In this document: positions 16,913-25,115 of the stretch, piece after piece
Position numbering within the stretch: the stretch's first letter is position 1
Layout of the letters: each line of letters begins with the position of its first letter
NCBI GenBank assembly: GCA_964515405.1
Contig: CAZERD010000009.1
Coordinates: 1 to 45,531 of the forward strand
Direction: 5' to 3'
Source of the DNA: CAZERD01 sp964515405
GTDB taxonomy: Bacteria > Campylobacterota_A > Desulfurellia > Desulfurellales > CAZERD01
DNA: 45,531 bases
The notes under the pieces: model-generated
What the model saw: only the letters and a program-made list of their open reading frames with translations
Told to the model about the DNA's origin: nothing
Database searches by the model: none
Program-made: the position numbers and the translations under genes

Positions 16913-19429
16913 ATGGACGATGTGGTGAGGAATATTGTAGAGCATACGGACAGGTTTAACCTGTACAAGGAGATAAGCAAGGATCTAAGGTGGTGTTCGT
17001 CTCATGAGGCTGATGAGGTATGGAACAAGGTTGATTATGAGTTATGGGATTTGACCAGAAATCCATGGCTTATTATCCAATCTGTTGGGCCTCGTAAGAT
17101 AGGTCAACTACTGAAGGATAAGGAATTCGTAGAGAATGTTGAGAGGTATCACGACAGGATAAAGGAACTGCTTTCTAAACCTTCTTGGTTTCAAGAAAAG
17201 GGGTATAACAAGAAGATAAGGTGTATAGCTTACTTCTGTATGGAGTTTGGACTAAGCGAGGCGCTACCGATATATTCTGGAGGACTGGGTATTTTGGCAG
17301 GTGATTATTTAAAAACGGCAAGTGATCTGGGAGTCCCGGTTATAGGCATAGGATTGTTGTATCAGCAGGGATACTTCAGGCAGGTGATCAATGCCCAGGG
17401 AGAGCAGGAAGAATTCTATCCTTACAATGATCCACACCAGTTACCTATAGACAGATTAAGGACAAGTGATGGAGAGCTTGTTCATATAACTGTTGATATG
17501 CCCGGGAGACCTATAAAACTTAGGGTGTGGGAGGCCACAGTAGGAAGGGTGAAGTTGTATCTTTTGGATAGTAATGACCCGTTTAACTCTCCTGCAGACA
17601 GGGGTATAACGAGTGAGCTATACGGCGGGAGTACGGAGATGAGGCTACAGCAGGAAATAATACTGGGGATAGGTGGATGGAGAATACTGGACTATTTGGG
17701 TATAGAGCCTGATATTTGCCATTTGAACGAAGGACATGCTGCTTTTGCTATTCTAGAAAGGACTAAGTCGTTCATGAGGAAATACAACTTACCGTTTAAT
17801 ATAGCTCTCACGGCTACGAGGTCCAGTAATGTATTTACCACCCATACTCCGGTGGCTGCAGGGTTTGATAGGTTCAATGAAGATATGATGCACAGGTATT
17901 TTGATTCTTATGTGAAGTACTTGGGCGTGAGTTTTGATGAGTTTATGTCTCTTGGCACGAGTTCTAATCCTGATGGTAACTTCAACATGGCGCACCTCGC
18001 CATAAATGGTAGTGGTGTGATAAATGGCGTAAGTTGTACCCATGAGCAAGTTAGTAAGAAGATATTTCTTGAGTTATTTCCTGGCTGGCCTGTGCATGAG
18101 ATACCGATTACGCATGTAACAAATGGTATTCATGTACCTTCTTGGGAGTCTATAGAGAGCGATTCGCTGTGGGAAAAGTACTGTGGTAAGGAAAGGTGGT
18201 TAGGCTCGCTTGAAGAAATAGAAAAGCGGTTTGATAAGATCTCTGATGAGGAAATATGGAACCTCAGGCTTGAGAACAGAAAGAGACTTGTAAAATATGT
18301 TAGAAAGAGACTGATTAGACAGCTCGCTTCCATAGGAGCTTCACATTCTTTAATAAAAGAGGCTGAGGATATATTTGATCCCAACGTCATGACCATAGGT
18401 TTTGCCAGAAGATTTGCAGAGTACAAGAGACCCACGTTCCTCCTGTATGATAGGGAGAGGCTGGAAAGAATATTGGACAACAAGCGATATCCTGTTCAGT
18501 TGATAGTGGCTGGTAAAGCACATCCCAGAGATGAGATTGGCAAGGAGATGGTTAAAGAGTGGAACGATTTCATAAGGAGCAGGGGTATATATGGTGGTGT
18601 GGTGTTTATAGCTGACTATGATATGCTCCTTGCTGAGAAACTTGTTCAGGGTGTAGATCTATGGATAAATAATCCAAGAAGGCCATGGGAAGCGAGTGGT
18701 ACCAGTGGGATGAAGGTTCTTGTTAATGGTGGTCTTAATCTCTCCGAACTGGATGGATGGTGGGTTGAGGCCTATAAACCGGAATTCGGATGGGCTATAG
18801 GAGATGGTAAGGAACATCCTAATGATCCTGCTTGGGATTTCAAAGAGGCACAGCAGGCTTATGATTTGCTTGAGAATGAAATAATACCTATGTTTTACAA
18901 TAGGGATGAGAAAGGTATTCCAAGAGAATGGATAAGGAAGATAAAGAGCAGTATGTCTGTGTTGACGCAAAGGTTCAGTACCAACAGGATGCTCAGGGAG
19001 TACGTGGAGAGGATATATATTGGTGCTTCCGAGAATTTTAAGCTTAGAGTGAAGGATGGTTTTAAGGCAGCGATAGATATAGAGACAACAATGGATTTTT
19101 TGGCGAAGCACTGGAAGTTTATACATTTCGGGAATATGATGGTTGAGGAGAAGGATGCCTCTTATGTTATTCGGCTACAGGTTTATCTTGAACAAATAAC
19201 TCCGAAACTTGTGGAAGTGCAACTGTACGCCGACCCTCTTGAAGGTGAAGATGCAGAGATACATACTATGTCTGTGGAATCAACACTCTCTGGGTACGGG
19301 AACAGCTTTACGTATGCTGTTGAGATACCTAAGGAGAGACCTATTGAACATTATACACCAAGGATAGTACCATCATACTTTGAAGCTGTTGTTCCCTTGG
19401 AGGACAGACATATACTCTGGTACAGGTGA
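16913..19429 (+). CDS. glgP: alpha-glucan (glycogen/maltodextrin) phosphorylase, GT35
   Basis: Releases glucose 1-phosphate from alpha-1,4-glucans using phosphate and pyridoxal phosphate. At 838 residues it has the bacterial/archaeal alpha-glucan phosphorylase layout. The N-terminal domain includes AYFCMEFGLSEALPIYSGGL, then HLNEGHAAF, and the PLP-lysine motif EASGTSGMKVLVNGG (Lys601). A C-terminal beta-rich extension, starting near DFLAKHWKFIHF (about residue 727), resembles that seen in the thermophile-type enzymes. Its gene lies directly after eno, linking storage glucan to glycolysis. The trehalose operon upstream would use the same glucose-phosphate pool. Confidence 0.93.
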   Translation: MDDVVRNIVEHTDRFNLYKEISKDLRWCSSHEADEVWNKVDYELWDLTRNPWLIIQSVGPRKIGQLLKDKEFVENVERYHDRIKELLSKPSWFQEKGYNKKIRCIAYFCMEFGLSEALPIYSGGLGILAGDYLKTASDLGVPVIGIGLLYQQGYFRQVINAQGEQEEFYPYNDPHQLPIDRLRTSDGELVHITVDMPGRPIKLRVWEATVGRVKLYLLDSNDPFNSPADRGITSELYGGSTEMRLQQEIILGIGGWRILDYLGIEPDICHLNEGHAAFAILERTKSFMRKYNLPFNIALTATRSSNVFTTHTPVAAGFDRFNEDMMHRYFDSYVKYLGVSFDEFMSLGTSSNPDGNFNMAHLAINGSGVINGVSCTHEQVSKKIFLELFPGWPVHEIPITHVTNGIHVPSWESIESDSLWEKYCGKERWLGSLEEIEKRFDKISDEEIWNLRLENRKRLVKYVRKRLIRQLASIGASHSLIKEAEDIFDPNVMTIGFARRFAEYKRPTFLLYDRERLERILDNKRYPVQLIVAGKAHPRDEIGKEMVKEWNDFIRSRGIYGGVVFIADYDMLLAEKLVQGVDLWINNPRRPWEASGTSGMKVLVNGGLNLSELDGWWVEAYKPEFGWAIGDGKEHPNDPAWDFKEAQQAYDLLENEIIPMFYNRDEKGIPREWIRKIKSSMSVLTQRFSTNRMLREYVERIYIGASENFKLRVKDGFKAAIDIETTMDFLAKHWKFIHFGNMMVEEKDASYVIRLQVYLEQITPKLVEVQLYADPLEGEDAEIHTMSVESTLSGYGNSFTYAVEIPKERPIEHYTPRIVPSYFEAVVPLEDRHILWYR

Positions 19430-19441
19430 TTAGATTCATCC

Positions 19442-20626
19442 ATGGTAGAGCTTGTGAGTCCTGGAGGGAACTTAGAAAAGATAAGGACAGCTTTCAGATT
19501 CGGGGCTGATGCGGTCTATTGCGGGTTTGGTTCGTTTCATCTCCGCTCTAGGAATACAACCTTAACAGAGAAAGAGCTTGTTAAAGCCATAGATATAGCA
19601 CATTCGCATGGTGGGAAGCTATACGTCACATTAAATGCTTTTGTTTTTGACAGGGATTTTGCTTCTTTGGTAGGCATTATAAATTTCCTAACAGCGCATA
19701 AACCTGATGCTGTCGTAGTGTCGGATCTCGGGGTTGTTAAGCTTGTTAGTGATTTGAGCGATATACCCATCCATGTAAGCACCCAGGCAAACATAACCAA
19801 TTCGAAGGCTATCGGGGTTTTACAGGATTTTAACGTTAAAAGGGTTATATTGGCCAGGGAATTGAGTGTAGAGGACATAGAAGAATTAAAGTCTAATGTG
19901 AGAGGTATTGAAGTTGAGGTCTTTGTGCATGGAGCTATGTGTATGGCCTATTCAGGCAGGTGTCTAATAAGTGAGTTTCTTACGGGCAGGAGTGCAAATA
20001 AGGGTGACTGTGCCCAGAGTTGTAGATGGAAGTTCGGTTTGATTGAGGAGAAAAGACCAGGAGAAGTTATGGGCATTGAGGAGCACCCTGAGGGTGTGTT
20101 TTTGTTCAACTCCAATGACCTCTGTGCTATTCCTGTGCTTGATAGATTAATAGATGCGGGTGTGGATGCCTTTAAGATTGAAGGTAGGATGAAGAGTTCA
20201 TATTACGTGGCTGTTACTACGGCGGTTTACAGGGAAGCGATAGATGCCCTTGTAGGTAATGGAAGATATCAAGCTGATCTTTATATGGCCGAACTGAGTA
20301 AGGTAAGTCATAGAAAGTATTCAACGGGGTTTTTTGTGGGTACGCCAGGCCAAAATGTTTTTACCTCGAGATACCACAGTGAGTGTACGTTTGTGGGCAC
20401 TGTAGAGGAGAGGAATTCCAATGGTATTTTGATAAGGGTAAGGAATCAAATATATCCTGGAGACTATGAGTTTTTTACTCCTCATTTGAATGTGTTGCCT
20501 TTAAAAATAGATTGGCTTTACACTCAGGATGGGGAGAGAAAGGGTGTTGGCAACACCAATGAATTGTTGTATATTAGCTCGGATTTTGAGGTAGATAGAT
20601 TGGATATTTTGAGAAGGTGCAGATGA
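19442..20626 (+). CDS. peptidase U32 family protein (TrhP/RlhA-like)
   Basis: A 394-residue U32-family protein. Despite the peptidase name, characterised relatives such as TrhP and RlhA hydroxylate tRNA or rRNA bases, using an iron-sulfur cluster and prephenate. The N-terminal barrel motif is ELVSPGGNLEKIRTAFRFGA. The conserved Cys-bearing segments are AMCMAYSGRCLISEF and GDCAQSCRWKF, followed by IEGRMKSSYYVA. The exact RNA target cannot be read from sequence. The neighbouring RsmD rRNA methyltransferase, overlapping by 4 bases, supports a role in RNA modification. Confidence 0.85.
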   Translation: MVELVSPGGNLEKIRTAFRFGADAVYCGFGSFHLRSRNTTLTEKELVKAIDIAHSHGGKLYVTLNAFVFDRDFASLVGIINFLTAHKPDAVVVSDLGVVKLVSDLSDIPIHVSTQANITNSKAIGVLQDFNVKRVILARELSVEDIEELKSNVRGIEVEVFVHGAMCMAYSGRCLISEFLTGRSANKGDCAQSCRWKFGLIEEKRPGEVMGIEEHPEGVFLFNSNDLCAIPVLDRLIDAGVDAFKIEGRMKSSYYVAVTTAVYREAIDALVGNGRYQADLYMAELSKVSHRKYSTGFFVGTPGQNVFTSRYHSECTFVGTVEERNSNGILIRVRNQIYPGDYEFFTPHLNVLPLKIDWLYTQDGERKGVGNTNELLYISSDFEVDRLDILRRCR

Positions 20627-21165
20627 AAATTATAGGCGGTGCGCTCAAGAACAGAAGGATCTTATTTAGAAAGAATGTTGGAGTAAGACCCACGAGGAAT
20701 ATAGTTAAGAAGTCTTTCTTTGACACTATAAGACCTGTTATAGGCAACGCTGTTTTTCTGGATCTTTTTGCTGGCGTTGGTAATATGGGTATAGAGGCCA
20801 TTTCTCAGGGGGCTAGGAGGGTGATAATGGTTGAGAGTGATAAGGAAAATGCTTATTTTATAAGGAAAAACGTGAAAATGCTTAACGTGGCAGATAGGGT
20901 GGAGATTCACAGAATGGATGTTTTCTCCTATCTGGAGACGAATGATATTAGAAGCATTGATATAATATATGCTGATCCGCCCTACTCTTTAGAGATTGCT
21001 TCCTTTTTGTTCTCCCTGTCTGATGCTATGGGCGACAAGGCTATACTGTGTGTTGAACATTCACTGGATAGTAAACTTAAGGAATCATATGGCAAACTTG
21101 TGAGGTTAAAGGAAAGGGTTTTTTCGAGAACAGTACTCACTTACTACGGGAGTAGCTATGGATAA
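20623..21165 (+). CDS. rsmD: 16S rRNA (guanine966-N2)-methyltransferase RsmD
   Basis: Methylates G966 of 16S rRNA, near the P-site, in the assembled small subunit. The 180 residues start IIGGALKNRRI, then VGVRPTRN, the SAM motif FLDLFAGVGNMGIEA and the catalytic motif YADPPY. The ATG at 20623 overlaps the upstream stop (ATGA) with GAGAAGG before it; the upstream GTG at 20617 is less likely. It overlaps coaD by 8 bases, the same rsmD-coaD pairing seen in many bacteria. Confidence 0.93.
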   Translation: MKIIGGALKNRRILFRKNVGVRPTRNIVKKSFFDTIRPVIGNAVFLDLFAGVGNMGIEAISQGARRVIMVESDKENAYFIRKNVKMLNVADRVEIHRMDVFSYLETNDIRSIDIIYADPPYSLEIASFLFSLSDAMGDKAILCVEHSLDSKLKESYGKLVRLKERVFSRTVLTYYGSSYG

Positions 21166-21667
21166 CTCTATAAAGGTTGTTTTTCCAGGCACATTTGACC
21201 CCATTACTAATGGACATATGGACATAATAAAAAGGGCGGATAAAATATTTGACGGTGTTATAGTGGGAGTAGCTAGGAATACGGGTAAAACACCTCTCTT
21301 TAGCTACGAGGAGAGGCTTGCTATAACAAGGGAGGCTATTGAGGCTTGTAGGAGTTTGAGTGGTGTAAAAGTGTATGGTATAGAAGGCCTGCTTGTGGAT
21401 TTTGCTGAGGAACATGGTGCACGCGTAATAATAAGGGGTCTGAGAGCTGTTTCGGATTTTGAATATGAGTTGCAGATGGCGTTTATGAACAGAGATCTAA
21501 ACGAGAATATAGAAATAATGTATATGATGCCCTATATAAAGTATTCCTTCCTGAGTTCTAGCATAGTGAGGAATGTTTTCTTGAGTGGAGGTAGGATAGA
21601 GAAGTTTGTTCCTCGGGTAGTGATAAGACATTTGGAGGATAAGGTAAAAAAATTGAAAGGAGAGTAG
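21158..21667 (+). CDS. coaD: phosphopantetheine adenylyltransferase
   Basis: Adds AMP to 4'-phosphopantetheine to make dephospho-CoA, the penultimate step of CoA synthesis. The 169 residues are the standard length. The nucleotidyltransferase motif PGTFDPITNGHMDII holds the T/HxGH site. RGLRAVSDFEYE and the C-terminal SSSIVRNVF complete the family pattern. It overlaps rsmD by 8 bases and is followed with a 1-base gap by the aminotransferase, so it is embedded in the long operon. Confidence 0.96.
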   Translation: MDNSIKVVFPGTFDPITNGHMDIIKRADKIFDGVIVGVARNTGKTPLFSYEERLAITREAIEACRSLSGVKVYGIEGLLVDFAEEHGARVIIRGLRAVSDFEYELQMAFMNRDLNENIEIMYMMPYIKYSFLSSSIVRNVFLSGGRIEKFVPRVVIRHLEDKVKKLKGE

Positions 21668-21668
21668 T

Positions 21669-22865
21669 ATGGAAAAACTCAACGCTTCAATAGGTAGAAT
21701 CAGTCCTTCTTTAACGATAGCGCTTACGGCTAAAGCTAAGGAGATGAAAAGCAAAGGCATTGATGTAGTTAACTTTGCTGCTGGAGAACCAGATTTTGAT
21801 ACACCCGATAACATAAAACAGGCCGCCATAAGAGCCATAGAGGATGGATTGACAAAATACACCCCTGCTGGAGGTATGAATGAGCTTAGGGATGCTGTGG
21901 TTGAGAAAGAGAAAAAGGTTAATGGACTTGAGTACAGCAGGGAAAATGTGTGCATCTCGGTAGGGGCCAAACATGCCCTGTTTAATATAATGATGATAAT
22001 GTTGTCTCCTGGAGATGAGGTTATAATACCTTCTCCTTACTGGATCAGCTATGAGGCGATAGTGAGGTTCGTTGGTGCAAAACCAGTTATACTTCCCACT
22101 AAGGAAGAGAACGGATTTGTGCTCGATGCGGAGATCCTTGGAAGGGGTGTTACTGAACGTACAAAGCTGCTGATACTTAATAATCCTTCTAATCCCACTG
22201 GTGGTATCTATTCAAGGAAGGAGCTTGAGGTTATAGCTGAGCTGGCATGTAAACATAATTTCTGGATAGTATCCGACGAAATATATGAGGAGATTGTGTT
22301 TGATGGGTATAGACCGGTAAGTATAGCTGCTTTGTCCGATGATGTGAAGGCCCGGACACTTGTTGTCAATGGAGTGAGTAAAACTTACTCTATGACTGGA
22401 TGGAGGATAGGATATACATGCGGTGATGCTGATGTGGTTGAGGGTATGATAAAGCTTCAGAGTCAAAGCACTACTAATCCAACGACTATAGCTCAGGCAG
22501 CGGCTATAGAGGCTTTAACAGGGGATCAGAGTAGTGTGGAGGTTATGAGGAAAACGTTTGAAGAGAGGAGAAACTATATTGTGGAACAGCTCAATGCTAT
22601 AGATGGTATATCCTGCTTCAAGCCTGGAGGCTCTTTCTACGTGTTCCCGAATGTATCAGGGGTATTTGGTAGACGACACGGCAATGTGACAGTAAATGGG
22701 AGTATGGATTTTGCTATGCAGTTGCTTGAGTCTGAGAATGTAGTTGTTGTTCCTGGTGTTGCATTTGGGGATGACAGGTTTGTAAGGATTTCTTTTGCTA
22801 CAGATATGGACTCTATAAAGAGAGGAATTGAGGGTATAAAAAGGTTTGTGGAGAAGTTGCAGTAG
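21669..22865 (+). CDS. PLP-dependent aspartate aminotransferase (class I)
   Basis: Transfers the amino group of aspartate to 2-oxoglutarate, or acts on related amino acids, in the cytosol. The 398 residues show AAGEPDFDTPDNI, LNNPSNPTGG, the Asp/Tyr motif SDEIYEEIVFDG, the cofactor Lys238 in GVSKTYSMTGWRIGY and a substrate-binding Arg in RISFATDM. This is the subgroup common in thermophiles and Gram-positives. Some members also accept prephenate, so the exact substrate stays open. The ATG follows the coaD stop by one base, after GGAG. Confidence 0.9.
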   Translation: MEKLNASIGRISPSLTIALTAKAKEMKSKGIDVVNFAAGEPDFDTPDNIKQAAIRAIEDGLTKYTPAGGMNELRDAVVEKEKKVNGLEYSRENVCISVGAKHALFNIMMIMLSPGDEVIIPSPYWISYEAIVRFVGAKPVILPTKEENGFVLDAEILGRGVTERTKLLILNNPSNPTGGIYSRKELEVIAELACKHNFWIVSDEIYEEIVFDGYRPVSIAALSDDVKARTLVVNGVSKTYSMTGWRIGYTCGDADVVEGMIKLQSQSTTNPTTIAQAAAIEALTGDQSSVEVMRKTFEERRNYIVEQLNAIDGISCFKPGGSFYVFPNVSGVFGRRHGNVTVNGSMDFAMQLLESENVVVVPGVAFGDDRFVRISFATDMDSIKRGIEGIKRFVEKLQ

Positions 22866-22868
22866 CGT

Positions 22869-25115
22869 ATGGTGGACAGGGATGAAGAAAAGCAGATCAT
22901 AGTTATAGAAGAGGAAGAGGAGGAAGAAGAACAGCCGGAGGAGGTCCAGAAAGAAAAGGAGGAGAAAAAGGAAAGAGAGACTGAAGCTGCGGGTGAGGAA
23001 GAAGGACCTCAAGGTTTCATAAGTGGTTTCAAGCTGGACAGACGGGTGTTGGGTATCATCGTGACGGTTGGGATGGTGGGGTTGATACTTTTTTTCTTTG
23101 TTTTTAAGTCTTCACATAGAAAGACTTCGACCAAGAAGATAACAAAGGCTCACATTGAGAAAAAAAAGCCCTCCAAGGGATTTGTTAAGAGGGTTTCTCC
23201 GAAGCCTGTACACAAGCCCCGAAAGGTGGTAGTTAAAAAGTATAACCCGTACGTTGATGTTCATTTTGTAAACGCCTTGAGGCTTGAGGAGCAAGGTAAA
23301 TATAGGGCGGCTATTACGGAACTCAAGTATGCCATAAAGAACTTTTATGTGTCGTATAACAGCATCGGCATGATATATCTAAAACTGGGTAACATAAAGA
23401 TGGCCAGAGAGTATATGCTTGATAGGGTCAGGGAATATTTACTGTTGAGTCTTGAGAACAATCCTAATTGTGTGAGCTCTTATGTGAATCTGTTTCGTAT
23501 ATACATGATTGAGGGAAACTATCCGGAGGCCGAGGAAATACTCAAGACCCTTTCTCGGAAGTGTATAGGTAAAAAGGAACTGGCTTTGATGAGGCTTTAC
23601 TATAAATACATGACAGGTCATGTTAGTCTGGAGCAGCTCTATTCAGCTCTTGATAAATTTCCCGATGAACCGTTATTGTACAATCTTATAGGGACGGAAA
23701 ATCTTAAGAACGGCAATACCCGGCAGGCCGTGTTCTACTTGAAGAAGGCTCTCGGGCTTTACTCTGATAATACGGCTCTTTATAATCTTGGTCTTGTTTA
23801 TGCCCAGGAGCACAGGTATGGGGATGCTTACTCCCTTCTTAAGAGCGCATTTCTTATCCAGTTTTCAAAGATACCCTATAGGGATTATTTAACTGGCCTC
23901 ATTCTTGTTAGATACAACAATGCTAAGGGTGCCTTCAGGTATCTGAGGTTTTTAAGTGGTGGAAATAAGATAGCCTTGAGATTTAAGATAACACCTTTTG
24001 TTGATTCGAGGTTGGGACCTAAGGAGGTTGTAAAGAAAAGTTATATAAATAGTTATGTTGCAGCCCAGGTAATAGCTGATTACCTTCAGCCGTTCACGTT
24101 TTCTCCCCGGAGGCAGATAGAAGAACACATGGACTTTGGCTACATATACCAGACGTTGAATATATTTAACAGAGCGAGAAAAGAATATTCAAAGAGTGCA
24201 AAGTATTCAATAGCTATTTTGCTTAGCGAAAGGGCTAAGATACTATTTCTCAGGGGCAGAATAAAGCAGTCTCTGAATCTTTATAAGAAGGCACTATCCA
24301 TGTTTCCTGGCAATCCAGTGCTTCTTTATAATACTGCCATAATGTATTTAAAAGTAGGTGATCTAAAACACGCGGAAGCGCTTTTGAATAAACTCAATAA
24401 TAACTATCCTTCATTTATACCTTCCCTAGTGGCTCTGTCTGTGTTGCATCAGCTTAAGGGTGACCATGATGGTTTCTTGTCTTTTGCCCACGCCTTTGTT
24501 AGGGATTTTTCTAGCGTGACGGATGAAAGGATTAGAAAGTCTCTTGCCAATCTCTACCTTGTGGAGAAACTGGTATACTCTGGAAAGTGGGACAGGGCAT
24601 TATTTGGCTCTATAAGTGATGCAGACAAGGAAATCCTTATGATGGTTAAGGCAGCATTGGATGGTGATCTTGCGTTTCTTGGAGTACAGCGGAGGCAGAG
24701 AGCGTTTATACATTGTACTATGAATATGGAGGATTATTACCATATATTTGAATATGTGCTAAAGCACTACCCTTCGGATAAGCTCAGAAGAGCGGCTTAT
24801 ATGTATTTTATCCTCAAAAATAAGCCTGTTAAAGCTTATGAATCCCTGTACGGTCTTAAGAACTACACAGCAGCTGATTATTATCATCTTGGTATAGCTT
24901 ATCTGCTGTCTGGGTACACAGAAATAGCCAATAACTTCTTTACAAAGTCTTTGCTTGTGGATAAGAAATTTTACCAATCCTATATTTCTAAGGCTATAAT
25001 CCAAGCGATGATGGGAAAGATTGACGGCGTTAAGTACTATATCGGGCAGGCGAAGTCATATAAGCCGTCTAAGAAGCTGAAACTTAGGTTGTCGTTTAAT
25101 ATAGATATAATATGA
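22869..25115 (+). CDS. membrane-anchored tetratricopeptide-repeat protein with acidic cytoplasmic tail
   Basis: A 748-residue protein I do not recognise beyond its architecture. Residues 6-46 are strikingly acidic, with a run of Glu at 14-21. One membrane segment spans about 59-79 (LGIIVTVGMVGLILFFFVFK), followed by a Lys-rich linker to about 125. The remainder is helical TPR-like repeats, for example NPNCVSSYVNLFRIYMIEGN and NPVLLYNTAIMYLKVGDLKH. An N-in, C-out topology would put the repeats in the periplasm. Its stop overlaps the PBP1A start by 4 bases, suggesting a scaffold for cell-wall or envelope assembly; that role is inference. Confidence 0.8.
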   Translation: MVDRDEEKQIIVIEEEEEEEEQPEEVQKEKEEKKERETEAAGEEEGPQGFISGFKLDRRVLGIIVTVGMVGLILFFFVFKSSHRKTSTKKITKAHIEKKKPSKGFVKRVSPKPVHKPRKVVVKKYNPYVDVHFVNALRLEEQGKYRAAITELKYAIKNFYVSYNSIGMIYLKLGNIKMAREYMLDRVREYLLLSLENNPNCVSSYVNLFRIYMIEGNYPEAEEILKTLSRKCIGKKELALMRLYYKYMTGHVSLEQLYSALDKFPDEPLLYNLIGTENLKNGNTRQAVFYLKKALGLYSDNTALYNLGLVYAQEHRYGDAYSLLKSAFLIQFSKIPYRDYLTGLILVRYNNAKGAFRYLRFLSGGNKIALRFKITPFVDSRLGPKEVVKKSYINSYVAAQVIADYLQPFTFSPRRQIEEHMDFGYIYQTLNIFNRARKEYSKSAKYSIAILLSERAKILFLRGRIKQSLNLYKKALSMFPGNPVLLYNTAIMYLKVGDLKHAEALLNKLNNNYPSFIPSLVALSVLHQLKGDHDGFLSFAHAFVRDFSSVTDERIRKSLANLYLVEKLVYSGKWDRALFGSISDADKEILMMVKAALDGDLAFLGVQRRQRAFIHCTMNMEDYYHIFEYVLKHYPSDKLRRAAYMYFILKNKPVKAYESLYGLKNYTAADYYHLGIAYLLSGYTEIANNFFTKSLLVDKKFYQSYISKAIIQAMMGKIDGVKYYIGQAKSYKPSKKLKLRLSFNIDII

